Part shown: positions 32,486 through 41,399 of the stretch, one piece after another
How positions within the stretch are numbered: the stretch's first letter is position 1
Layout of the letters: every line of letters begins with the position of its first letter
From: Minisyncoccota bacterium
GTDB lineage: Bacteria > Patescibacteriota > Minisyncoccia > Phycocordibacterales > CAIJYI01
Direction of reading: 5' to 3'
Length of the DNA: 64,000 bases
Assembly: GCA_023229825.1 (NCBI GenBank)
Contig: JALNYN010000003.1
Span: 1 to 64,000 of the forward strand
The notes under the pieces: model-generated
Database searches by the model: none
Told to the model about the DNA's origin: nothing
The model's input: only the letters and a program-made list of their open reading frames with translations
Position numbers and translations under genes: made by a program

Positions 32486-32606
32486 TTTCCGGCGGGGCTC
32501 CCCGTTCCCGCAACGCCATCTGGTGGCCGCCGACTGGGGAGATTTACGACATCAGAAATTAAGTAATCAGTATATATCAACAAAAAACAAAGGCAATAAA
32601 TAATAG

Positions 32607-32635
32607 TTGCTTTTTTCTTCCCATCAGTTTATTAT
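32607..32635 (+). promoter_or_regulatory. Promoter of the cas12a leader RNA
   Basis: TTGCTT, 17-nt spacer, TATTAT. Initiation 6-7 nt downstream would start the transcript at about 32642, the first bases of inverted-repeat arm A. Confidence 0.6.
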
Positions 32636-32640
32636 TATCT

Positions 32641-32778
32641 TGTCGCCCCCCAATAGGTAGTATGTAAAATGGTTAAGCCCATAATTTTCGCTCCTGATCA
32701 AAAAAGGGCGATGGTTTCCAGTAGCGCTTAACCGTTTGGTAAGCATACCCTATTGGGCGACAACCATCGTCCTTTTTT
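32641..32778 (+). ncRNA. Structured leader or small RNA upstream of cas12a (A-B-A'-B')
   Basis: Two crossing inverted repeats. Arm A (32641-32678) pairs with A' (32726-32762) through about 31 bp with small bulges. Arm B (32700-32716) lies in the loop of A:A' and pairs with B' (32762-32778) through 17 continuous bp with one G-U. B:B' ends in A6/T6, like an intrinsic terminator. Complete A:A' and B:B' helices cannot easily coexist, because the 9-nt link between B and A' is too short to span A:A'. It could be a terminator/antiterminator switch for cas12a, or a separate RNA of about 137 nt. A TATAAC at 32792-32797 downstream could serve cas12a independently. Confidence 0.6.
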
Positions 32779-32812
32779 GGTGGAAATATTTTATAACTAA
32801 TAATGAAATTTC

Positions 32813-35800
32813 ATGAACGAGAAAAAATATATTTGGGATGAATTTACGGGGAAATATGGGCTTTCTAAAACACTAAGTTTTGAGTTAGAACCGACAGAAA
32901 AAACTAGGGATTTTTTAAAAACTAACAAGGTTTTTGAGAGAGATCAAACGATTGATAACAGTTATAATCAGTCTAAGTTTTATTTTGATAAATTACATCA
33001 AGAATTTCTTAAAAATACTTTTTCCGAAGAGAATGTTGTATCGTTGAATTTCTGCAAGTTTGCAAAGTCTTTTGATGAAAAAACAAAAGAACTAATAAAA
33101 ATACGAAAAGATTTAAATATAGCTAGAAAAGAAAAAATGAACAGTAATATTTTACAAAAAAAACTTATTGATGCTGAAGATGAAATAAGAAAAGAAAAAG
33201 AAGAATTATATAAAAAAATTCGTATTCTTATGGACACAGAGGCGGAAAAATGGAAAAAAACATATGCAAATAAACAACTTGAAGGCGGAAAAAAGATAAT
33301 TTTTACCAAAAAGGAAAAGAAGGAAAATAAAAATCTGAAGGGTGTCGGATTTCTCACCTCCTCCTCAATTTTACAAGTGCTGAAATATGAATTTCCTGCC
33401 TCAAAAGATATGGAGTTTATCTCACAAGGGTGGCCAAGTTTATTTGTGAAAGCTGATGAAACTCTAGATAATTATGGAGGTAAACAATATATATTTGATA
33501 GTTTTGATAAGTTCTCTGGATATTTAACAAAATTTCAAGAAACACGAAAAAATATTTACGCCGAAAATGGCATTACTACGGCTGTTTCAACACGCATCCT
33601 GAGCAACTTAGAATTATTTTTGGTGAACAAAAAAACTTTTGAAAGCAAATATGCCAATAGTTACAAAGATATCAGGGGTTTTAAAAATACAGATATTTTT
33701 AATATAAAACATTATGAAAAATGCTTGCTGCAGGAAGGAATTGAATCTTCTGAAGAATCCGGCGAGCTCGGAGATTCATATAATAAAATTATTGGTGATC
33801 TCAATAAATCAATAAAAGAACATCGCGACCAGAAAGAGAGTGATGCTAAAAAAAATAAGGACAAAACGTTCAAGCGCGCCGACTACCCTTTGTTCAAAAC
33901 TCTTGAAAAACAAATTCTGGGGGAAGTGCAAAAAGAAAGACAATTAATAGAAGCAACTGAAAACAGCACGGAGGAAGAGGTTTTTTTGAAGCGCTTCCGT
34001 GAATTTGCGAAATTAAATGAAAAGCATTTTGATTCCGCAAAGAAGATTATGGAAAAACTGTTTTCCAGCGATGATTTTATCGCGGAATACGGTGGTATAT
34101 ATGTAAAAAATTCTTCAGTAAACACCATCTCTCGGCGTTGGTTTTCGGATGTATATAACTTTGAAAAAAATCTTCCGCAAAGTTCAAAAACAAAGGCGGA
34201 AAGTGATTATATAAAAATAAAAAAATATATATCGTTAGCAGATATAAAAAACTCTTTGGATCAATTAGAAGGAAAGCCATTTAAAGAAGATTATTACAAA
34301 AAAAATATTGTTGATTCGACAAAAAGTATTTGGGAACAGTTTTTGATGATTTGGAAATTCGAGTTTAGTAGCCTGTTCAAGGATGTTACAAAAGAAAATA
34401 ACGAAGTAATTCATGGCTATGACTTTTATTTCAAGTTAGCAGATAAATTATCTTCATTTTCAAAAGAGAGAAAACCAGAAGAAATTGCAATTGTAAAAAA
34501 TTACTCAGATTCCTCCTTACGAATTTTCCAAATGATGAAATACGTTGCTCTTGATGGATATGATATAGATAAACTTTCAGGGGTGAGCGGAGACTTTTAT
34601 TCAGAAATGGACGAATATATAAGGAATTTTCCGTTCAACCAGTATTACAACGCATTTCGCAACTTTGTTACTAAAAAACCTTACGACAACGATAAAATAA
34701 AACTCAATTTTGAAAAAGGTACTTTATTAAATGGATGGGCAGAAAGTCCAAGGGGCAATGCACAATACTGCGGATATATTTTAAGAAAAAAAGATGATTA
34801 TTTTTTGGCTGTTACCGAGTATACTCATTTTCTAGATATAGAAAAATACCACCTCGCCACCAAAGATTATAATTCATATGAAAAATTGGAATACAGTTCC
34901 CTTGATTGGGGCAAGAATATAGCCGGTGGTAAAGTTTATGCTTCCTTCACAAAAACTCGATATGGAGAAAGCATTTCATATCAAGACCATAAGACGATAT
35001 TAACCAAGCAACAACATGTTTCTTTGCTTAAAGATATTATAAAAGATAAATACGTTGCTCGTTTTCCAGAATTAAAAGCTTTTATTAAACAACATTTTGA
35101 AGACGTTCTCGAAATGCAAAAATCTTTTGCTAATTTGACTTTAGGCGGAATAAGTTTCCAAAACATTAGCGGATCATGGGTGGATAAGCAGGTTATTGAA
35201 GAAGAAGGTAAAAAACATGAATTATACTTATTTCGTATTTTGAATCGAGACCTGAGAATAAAAAGAACCTCATCTAGTAATGTTCATACGTTATATTGGA
35301 ACGCGTTGTTTTCTGAAGAAAATTTAGAACAACAAATATTTGATATTCTCGGGAATGCTGAAATATTTTATAGAAAAGCAAGTGTGGGTTTAAAAGTCCG
35401 TAAAAATGTAAAAGGAGAAGAGTACATAAACAAAAAAGGCGAAAAAATAGTTGAAGGACGAAGATACTCTAGAGATATAATTTCTCTTCATATACCCATT
35501 GCACTAAATTCGCACAAAAAATCCGTTAAACCGGGACAATTCAATAAGGAAATAAATAGATACATTTCCAAAAGTTATAGGGACGAAAATGTAAATGTTA
35601 TCGGACTGGACCGGGGAGAAAAACACTTAGTGTATTATTCTATTGTTAACCCGAGAGGAGAAATAATTGACCAGGGAAGTCTGAACAAAATTAATGGTAT
35701 TGATTATTATGAAAAATTAATAACTCGAGAAAAAGAACGATTAGAAAATAGACAATCTTGGAACCCTGTATGTAAAATAAAGGATTTAAAAAGGGGTTAT

Positions 35801-36901
35801 GTTTCTCAGGTTGTTAGGATGATTGCGGATCTTGCTGTTAAACATAACGCAATAATTGTAATGGAAGACCTCAACATGCGGTTTAAACAAATTCGCGGAG
35901 GTATTGAAAGGAGTGTATATCAGCAGTTAGAAAAACAACTTATTGATAAGTTTGGGTATTTAGTGTTTAAAAACAATAAACCAGAAGAAGGTGGTAACGT
36001 GCTAAATGGGTATCAACTTTCTGCACCTTTTGATACATTTGAGAAGATGGGAAAGCAAACAGGCATTATTTTCTACACACAGGCCGAATACACATCAATC
36101 ACAGACCCCCTCTCAGGATTTAGAAAAAATATTTATATCAGCAATTCCGCTCCTCAAATTAAAATTAAGGAAGCTGTACAAAAATTTGATGCGATAGGGT
36201 GGGATAATGAATTTCAAAGTTATTATTTCCAATATGACCCAAGCGTCTTTTCTGATACAAATTTCGTTTTTGCTAAAAGATGGACAGTGTATGCCAAAGT
36301 TCCACGTATTGCACGAGAAAAAGATGAGAATGGTTATTGGCGATATAACTCGATTGATATAAATCAAAAATTCAAAGAATTATTTCAGTTATGGGGGTTT
36401 GACAACCTGGAAGGGGATATTTGGGAACAAATTCAAGAAAAAGAAAGTGCTGGGTCGCTGAAAGGAGAAAAAGTTTTTGGTAAAAAGCCGCGAAGTTTTT
36501 ATCATTCGTTCATTTATTTGTTTAATCATATTCTCCAGTTACGGAATTCTTATTCGGAGCAGTGGGTGAGGGAAGAAATTAATGAAAAAATTTGCATTAA
36601 AAAAATTGGTGAAAATATTGATTTTATCGCATCACCAGTAAAACCATTTTTTAGTACGTATGCAATAAATACTAAAAAAGAGGTTTTGTCTCCGAAAAAT
36701 TTTTCCAAATTTGAAAAAATAATTATTTCTCAGGATAAAAAAAGAATAGAGGAAGAATTCAACGGAGACGCAAATGGTGCCTATAATATCGCAAGAAAAG
36801 GAATCATGTTACTGGAAAAAATCAAAAAAAACCCTGAAAAACCTGAATTATATATTTCAAAAACTGACTGGGACGAATTTGTAACGAAAGACACAAAATA
36901 A
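32813..36901 (+). CDS. cas12a: CRISPR effector nuclease Cas12a (Cpf1), type V-A
   Basis: An RNA-guided DNA nuclease that also processes its own crRNA. The RuvC triad is intact: D933 (VIGLDRGEKH), E1018 (IVMEDLNMRF) and D1319 (GDANGAYNIA). The Nuc-domain Arg is R1244 (LQLRNSYSE), and the crRNA-processing His of the WED domain is H825 (NVHTLYWNALF). The bridge-helix Trp occurs in RQSWNP. REC shows VNTISRRWF; the start KTLSFELEPTEKT is typical. The PAM-interacting region (AGGKVYASFTKTRYG) differs from the KMLPK-type motif of known enzymes. 1362 aa exceeds the usual 1230-1310. No CxxC zinc pair, unlike what I recall for Cas12a2. Clearly AT-richer than neighbours. No good SD. Confidence 0.97.
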   Translation: MNEKKYIWDEFTGKYGLSKTLSFELEPTEKTRDFLKTNKVFERDQTIDNSYNQSKFYFDKLHQEFLKNTFSEENVVSLNFCKFAKSFDEKTKELIKIRKDLNIARKEKMNSNILQKKLIDAEDEIRKEKEELYKKIRILMDTEAEKWKKTYANKQLEGGKKIIFTKKEKKENKNLKGVGFLTSSSILQVLKYEFPASKDMEFISQGWPSLFVKADETLDNYGGKQYIFDSFDKFSGYLTKFQETRKNIYAENGITTAVSTRILSNLELFLVNKKTFESKYANSYKDIRGFKNTDIFNIKHYEKCLLQEGIESSEESGELGDSYNKIIGDLNKSIKEHRDQKESDAKKNKDKTFKRADYPLFKTLEKQILGEVQKERQLIEATENSTEEEVFLKRFREFAKLNEKHFDSAKKIMEKLFSSDDFIAEYGGIYVKNSSVNTISRRWFSDVYNFEKNLPQSSKTKAESDYIKIKKYISLADIKNSLDQLEGKPFKEDYYKKNIVDSTKSIWEQFLMIWKFEFSSLFKDVTKENNEVIHGYDFYFKLADKLSSFSKERKPEEIAIVKNYSDSSLRIFQMMKYVALDGYDIDKLSGVSGDFYSEMDEYIRNFPFNQYYNAFRNFVTKKPYDNDKIKLNFEKGTLLNGWAESPRGNAQYCGYILRKKDDYFLAVTEYTHFLDIEKYHLATKDYNSYEKLEYSSLDWGKNIAGGKVYASFTKTRYGESISYQDHKTILTKQQHVSLLKDIIKDKYVARFPELKAFIKQHFEDVLEMQKSFANLTLGGISFQNISGSWVDKQVIEEEGKKHELYLFRILNRDLRIKRTSSSNVHTLYWNALFSEENLEQQIFDILGNAEIFYRKASVGLKVRKNVKGEEYINKKGEKIVEGRRYSRDIISLHIPIALNSHKKSVKPGQFNKEINRYISKSYRDENVNVIGLDRGEKHLVYYSIVNPRGEIIDQGSLNKINGIDYYEKLITREKERLENRQSWNPVCKIKDLKRGYVSQVVRMIADLAVKHNAIIVMEDLNMRFKQIRGGIERSVYQQLEKQLIDKFGYLVFKNNKPEEGGNVLNGYQLSAPFDTFEKMGKQTGIIFYTQAEYTSITDPLSGFRKNIYISNSAPQIKIKEAVQKFDAIGWDNEFQSYYFQYDPSVFSDTNFVFAKRWTVYAKVPRIAREKDENGYWRYNSIDINQKFKELFQLWGFDNLEGDIWEQIQEKESAGSLKGEKVFGKKPRSFYHSFIYLFNHILQLRNSYSEQWVREEINEKICIKKIGENIDFIASPVKPFFSTYAINTKKEVLSPKNFSKFEKIIISQDKKRIEEEFNGDANGAYNIARKGIMLLEKIKKNPEKPELYISKTDWDEFVTKDTK

Positions 36902-36909
36902 CACGCATA

Positions 36910-36938
36910 TTGCCAAATAGTCAAATATATGCTATATA
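36910..36938 (+). promoter_or_regulatory. Candidate promoter of cas4-cas1-cas2
   Basis: TTGCCA, 17-nt spacer, TATATA, directly after the cas12a stop. Initiation near 36945 would fall inside the 5' arm of the terminator hairpin, truncating the stem and perhaps letting the adaptation transcript escape termination. Confidence 0.5.
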
Positions 36939-36976
36939 AAAAGTCGGGTGCTCTTGAATGAGCGCCCGACTTTTTT
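36938..36976 (+). terminator. Intrinsic terminator between cas12a and cas4
   Basis: AAAAAGTCGGGTGCTC TTGA ATGAGCGCCCGACTTTTTT: 11-bp GC-rich stem with a U run. It should end cas12a transcription before the adaptation genes. Confidence 0.88.
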
Positions 36977-36991
36977 AATAGTGAAAAATCC

Positions 36992-37534
36992 ATGGAACAA
37001 TACATTCAAATATCTAAGATAAACGACTTTATTTTCTGCCCGAAATCGGTCTTTTTGCATAGCATTTACGAGGGTTTTAAGGAAAGCATGTACCATGATA
37101 CCCCTCAAATCGTCGGCAAGAAAAACCATGAGAATATAGACAAGGGGAAATACTCGTCTGCCAAGCGATACCTACAAGGAACGCCCGTATATTGCCGCCA
37201 GTACAACGTAATGGGAAATATTGATGTATATGACCAGCAGACGAAATCATTGATCGAACGCAAAACAAAGATCAAGAAAATTTATGACGGGTACAGATAT
37301 CAGCTGTATGCCCAATATTTCGCATTGAAAGAAATGGGATATGACGTGGAAAAACTTTTTCTTCATTCCCTCAAAGACAACAAGCGATATGAAATACCAT
37401 TACCGGACTATTCAGAAACTACAAAATTTGAAAAAACGGTTCGCTGGATGCAAAAATTCGATATTCTTTGGAGCGACGTAAACGTTAGTCCGGAGAAGTG
37501 CGACAACTGCATTTATCGGCCCTTATGTCATTAA
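36992..37534 (+). CDS. cas4: CRISPR adaptation nuclease Cas4
   Basis: A RecB-family exonuclease with an iron-sulfur cluster that trims and orients new spacers by PAM. Four cluster cysteines: C16 (DFIFCPKSV) and C170, C173, C179 (KCDNCIYRPLCH). The nuclease core shows the Asp of GNIDVYD, the E-x-K motif SLIERKTK, and the Q/Y helix YQLYAQYFALKEMG. 180 aa matches stand-alone Cas4 of type V-A. It starts just 16 bp after the terminator following cas12a and is followed immediately by cas1. Confidence 0.96.
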   Translation: MEQYIQISKINDFIFCPKSVFLHSIYEGFKESMYHDTPQIVGKKNHENIDKGKYSSAKRYLQGTPVYCRQYNVMGNIDVYDQQTKSLIERKTKIKKIYDGYRYQLYAQYFALKEMGYDVEKLFLHSLKDNKRYEIPLPDYSETTKFEKTVRWMQKFDILWSDVNVSPEKCDNCIYRPLCH

Positions 37535-37545
37535 TAACTACCTAT

Positions 37546-38514
37546 ATGATGTCATTGCCTGATTTTAAAGAAAAACAAATATTGCTTGTCAGAGCTGAAT
37601 GGGGACAAAAATGTTCGCTTCGTTTTTTCAATGATAACATCGTATTTCGTAAAGACGGGAAGATCGTCAATCGCGCTTCGTGCCACAAGGTCTTTGCGGT
37701 TTTTGTCGTGGGAGATATCGCGATCACAACCGGACTTATCAAAGACGCCATAAAGTTTGGAATATCGATCTTTTTATTGCGCAACAATTTTGAAACATAC
37801 TCGACATTTTTGTCTCAAGCGGAAGGGAATTATCTTTTACGGCAAAAACAGTATCGGATGCCGGAAGCGGATGAGTTTTTTGCGTCGAAAAAAATCGTTC
37901 AAAACAAGATCGATAACCAAATCTCACTGGTGCGAAGTACCGGAAAATGGAAGAATACTGCGGCAAGACGGAAAGAAATGATCGCGGATCAGTTAGAAAA
38001 TATCATTGATAATCAAGAACTTTTAGGAGTGGAGGGGAACAATGCCCGAGTGTTTTTTGAAGAATATTTTGATGTTATCGGCTGGCGGAGACGAGCGCCT
38101 CGCGACAGGGAAGACATTCCGAATTTTTTGATGGATATAGGCTATACCTATCTTTTTCATTTTGTTGATTCGCTCCTTCGCCTTTATGGATTCGATACGT
38201 ACAAAGGAATGTATCACAAATTATTTTTTCAAAGACGCTCGCTTGCTTGCGATATCATGGAACCGTTTCGGTGCATTATCGATAAACAAATTCGCAAGGC
38301 CTACAACTTAAAACAGATCAACGAAAAGGATTTCAAGGTTGAACAGGGGAAGTATGTGCTGCCGTTTGAGAACAACCAAAAATACTCGCAAATTTTCATG
38401 AAAGCGATTATGGACAACAAGGAAGAAATCTTTAATTATGTTCGGGAATATTACCGTTTTATGATGAACCAAGAAAATCCGTTCCCGTATTATCAGGTTC
38501 ACGTAAGTAAGTAA
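37546..38514 (+). CDS. cas1: CRISPR integrase Cas1
   Basis: The metal-dependent integrase that inserts spacers with Cas2. Family blocks: LPDFKEKQILLV start, EGNNARVFFEEYF (catalytic Glu), YTYLFHFVDSLLRLYGFDTY, then KGMYHKLFFQRRSLACDIME with the His and Asp/Glu metal ligands. I start at the ATG at 37546 because known type V-A Cas1 proteins begin at this LPDF strand. The ATG at 37525 and further in-frame codons overlapping cas4 are alternatives. 322 aa from this start. No clear SD; probably translated by coupling to cas4. Confidence 0.94.
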   Translation: MMSLPDFKEKQILLVRAEWGQKCSLRFFNDNIVFRKDGKIVNRASCHKVFAVFVVGDIAITTGLIKDAIKFGISIFLLRNNFETYSTFLSQAEGNYLLRQKQYRMPEADEFFASKKIVQNKIDNQISLVRSTGKWKNTAARRKEMIADQLENIIDNQELLGVEGNNARVFFEEYFDVIGWRRRAPRDREDIPNFLMDIGYTYLFHFVDSLLRLYGFDTYKGMYHKLFFQRRSLACDIMEPFRCIIDKQIRKAYNLKQINEKDFKVEQGKYVLPFENNQKYSQIFMKAIMDNKEEIFNYVREYYRFMMNQENPFPYYQVHVSK

Positions 38515-38530
38515 GAAATTAAATAAATTT

Positions 38531-38809
38531 ATGATCATTATCGCCTACGATTTCACCGATAATAAAGTGCGAACAAAATTTTCCAAATTCATCAACAAAT
38601 TCGGGAAGAAAGTTCAATATTCCGTGTATGAGGTACGGAACAGCCCGCGCGTATTGCAAAATATCCTAAAAGAGATAGAATTAACCTATAAGCAGCTGTT
38701 TCAGGGTTCGGACAGTATTCTGATTTTTCAGGTTTGCGAAGGGGACAAAAAGAAGATCGTTCGATACGGATATGCGGCAAATGACAACGAAGAAGTGCTT
38801 ATTTTTTGA
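38531..38809 (+). CDS. cas2: CRISPR adaptation protein Cas2
   Basis: The dimeric scaffold of the Cas1-Cas2 integrase. Ferredoxin-like fold starting MIIIAYDFTDNKVRTKF, with the conserved Asp at the end of strand 1 (D7), then KVQYSVYEVRNS and SILIFQVCEGD. 92 aa is normal. It starts 16 bp after cas1 and is the last cas gene before the array leader. Confidence 0.95.
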   Translation: MIIIAYDFTDNKVRTKFSKFINKFGKKVQYSVYEVRNSPRVLQNILKEIELTYKQLFQGSDSILIFQVCEGDKKKIVRYGYAANDNEEVLIF

Positions 38810-39051
38810 TCGAAATCAGGAACTTTGAAATGTAGCGCCTAAATATAGCGTGCTACGCCTGAAGTCTGCTCCCGCAGGCTTTGGTAATACCAAAGGGAGA
38901 AATCGTGTGTATGAATTTTTAACCATATTTTGCACGGAAACCTCAGTCTTTATTTTCTGAGGATTAAAAATATGGCTCTATTTCAAGGGCGAGTCGTAGC
39001 GACATATGTGCGCTATTTGCATCTTTGTCCTTTAATAGAGCCATTTCCGCT
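38810..39051 (+). promoter_or_regulatory. CRISPR leader with two long hairpins
   Basis: A 242-bp leader between cas2 and the first repeat. Hairpin L1 (38923-38975) has a 9-bp outer stem CCATATTTT / AAAATATGG plus an inner CCTCAG / CTGAGG. Hairpin L2 (38973-39043) pairs TGGCTCTATT with AATAGAGCCA and continues over AAGGG/CCTTT. L1 and L2 share bases 38973-38975, and L2 ends 8 bp before repeat 1. The hairpins may bind IHF-like or Cas1-Cas2 machinery as DNA, or shape the pre-crRNA 5' end. No strong promoter consensus found. Confidence 0.7.
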
Positions 39052-41335
39052 GCCAAATTCCTATATTAGATTTCTACTTTTGTAGATACTGAAGTCATAA
39101 CGTAAGCCACACTGCCAAATTCCTATATTAGATTTCTACTTTTGTAGATTATACAACGGCGAAACCTTAAACAAGGCCAAATTCCTATATTAGATTTCTA
39201 CTTTTGTAGATCGAACAAACGCTCGATATGGGGCATTGCCAAATTCCTATATTAGATTTCTACTTTTGTAGATAATGGGCTTGTAGCTCATTGTAGCGTG
39301 GCCAAATTCCTATATTAGATTTCTACTTTTGTAGATCTTATTATGGATATGTGTTATAATACAGCCAAATTCCTATATTAGATTTCTACTTTTGTAGATC
39401 TTATAAAAATATCGCCTTTGCGGTATGCCAAATTCCTATATTAGATTTCTACTTTTGTAGATATACTATATAATCCCGTTCTCTTTAAGCCAAATTCCTA
39501 TATTAGATTTCTACTTTTGTAGATCCAATTACGCATTTGTTTTCTTGACGAAGCCAAATTCCTATATTAGATTTCTACTTTTGTAGATTAGTAGTTAAAC
39601 CTAAAAATATGCGAGCCAAATTCCTATATTAGATTTCTACTTTTGTAGATTCGCCTTCGTCGTCGGTATCTCCGAGGCCAAATTCCTATATTAGATTTCT
39701 ACTTTTGTAGATCTGAGCGACAAACGCGTTTTATCGCGGCCAAATTCCTATATTAGATTTCTACTTTTGTAGATTTCTTTTGTATTTCATATAATTTTTA
39801 AGCCAAATTCCTATATTAGATTTCTACTTTTGTAGATTTATAGGAGAAAATACTTTTCATATTGCCAAATTCCTATATTAGATTTCTACTTTTGTAGATT
39901 CTTCGTCTTTGGAATGTGTGAAAGTGCCAAATTCCTATATTAGATTTCTACTTTTGTAGATCCTCGCGTCACGGTCTCTCTGAAGAGAGCCAAATTCCTA
40001 TATTAGATTTCTACTTTTGTAGATGATAACCAGCGTTGCCGAACAAATACCGCCAAATTCCTATATTAGATTTCTACTTTTGTAGATAATAGTCATGTTA
40101 TTCAATTCCTTAATGCCAAATTCCTATATTAGATTTCTACTTTTGTAGATATTCGGTTGTTTCGTCAACCCCGGCGGGCCAAATTCCTATATTAGATTTC
40201 TACTTTTGTAGATGCTTCTTTCCGCCCACCCTGTAGACGGCCAAATTCCTATATTAGATTTCTACTTTTGTAGATCAATAACACACGCTGTCAATAGGTG
40301 AAGCCAAATTCCTATATTAGATTTCTACTTTTGTAGATCACGTTACAAAAGTAACCGCAAACAGCCAAATTCCTATATTAGATTTCTACTTTTGTAGATA
40401 AAGCTAATAAAGAGAAAATAAAAGTGCCAAATTCCTATATTAGATTTCTACTTTTGTAGATCGCGAGTATGAAGAACTCCACGAACAAGCCAAATTCCTA
40501 TATTAGATTTCTACTTTTGTAGATCTGTATGGCGCGATTAAGGAGCGGGAGGCCAAATTCCTATATTAGATTTCTACTTTTGTAGATAGACAGAGTAAAG
40601 TATAGATATAGAGGCCAAATTCCTATATTAGATTTCTACTTTTGTAGATCTTATATGGTACACCCCCTAGGGGGCAAGCCAAATTCCTATATTAGATTTC
40701 TACTTTTGTAGATACGAAACACAGCAGGAAACCATAAAGCCAAATTCCTATATTAGATTTCTACTTTTGTAGATCCGCTGACGCGCTTGCAGTTTTTGTC
40801 GCCAAATTCCTATATTAGATTTCTACTTTTGTAGATCCCTTTCGTGTGACATCCAATTTCGTGCCAAATTCCTATATTAGATTTCTACTTTTGTAGATCG
40901 ACGGTCGGGCTTACGATCTCCGACGCCAAATTCCTATATTAGATTTCTACTTTTGTAGATAATTTGCTTTATCAGTTATAAAAAATGCCAAATTCCTATA
41001 TTAGATTTCTACTTTTGTAGATTCCTCCCACCATTGCCAAATTCTGACTGCCAAATTCCTATATTAGATTTCTACTTTTGTAGATCCAATATTCTATTGT
41101 GTATTTTTTTTGCCAAATTCCTATATTAGATTTCTACTTTTGTAGATCTCTCGACACAAACACTATATTCGTTTGCCAAATTCCTATATTAGATTTCTAC
41201 TTTTGTAGATAATCAATATACATTACAGATGGTTTATGCCAAATTCCTATATTAGATTTCTACTTTTGTAGATTCCGGGGCGATAAGGCAAGACCCGTAG
41301 CCAAATTCCTATATTAAATTTCTACTTTTGTAGAT
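39052..41335 (+). CRISPR. Type V-A CRISPR array, 38 repeats and 37 spacers
   Basis: The 36-nt direct repeats begin GCCAAATTCCTATATTAGAT and end TTCTACTTTTGTAGAT. The 3' part forms the Cas12a crRNA stem (TCTAC TTTT GTAGA), so crRNAs read left to right with the spacer 3' of the repeat. Spacers are 25-28 nt, mostly 26-27. Repeats 1-37 look identical. The last (41300-41335) has A for G at repeat position 19, restoring the common AATTTCTAC form and marking the leader-distal end. The spacer at 41023-41049 includes GCCAAATTC, the first nine repeat bases. The spacer at 40650-40677 holds the palindrome CCCCCTAGGGGG. Spacers all differ, implying long activity. Confidence 0.98.
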
Positions 41336-41364
41336 TTTACATATTTACATTAATTACAGTAAAC

Positions 41365-41393
41365 TTGTAAAAGTCTGTTGGGCATGATATAAT
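41365..41393 (+). promoter_or_regulatory. Promoter of the panA-toxin pair
   Basis: TTGTAA, 17-nt spacer with TGA extension, TATAAT, ending 6 nt before the panA ATG, so the message is leaderless. Confidence 0.8.
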
Positions 41394-41399
41394 GGATAT

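Noticed and set aside
32641..32778. Integron attC site or IS200/IS605 transposon end
   Set aside because: No RYYYAAC/GTTRRRY core boxes at the outer ends and no tnpA/tnpB beside it. The promoter alignment fits an RNA leader better.
32641..32778. tracrRNA or crRNA-like mini-array upstream of cas12a
   Set aside because: No match to the repeat (no TCTAC-N4-GTAGA stem), and type V-A needs no tracrRNA.
32813..36901. Cas12a2 rather than Cas12a
   Set aside because: The canonical Nuc-domain Arg and continuous RuvC-Nuc order are present, and there is no CxxC zinc-ribbon pair. A phylogeny would settle it.
37498..37545. Earlier start of cas1 inside cas4
   Set aside because: Known type V-A Cas1 starts at the LPDF strand. 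The extra residues are the cas4 Cys region in another frame. ATG 37525 cannot be fully excluded.
39337..39363. Spacer similar to the promoter region at about 42648-42662
   Set aside because: Only about 12 AT-rich bases (ATGTGTTATAAT) match, too short for a self-target.
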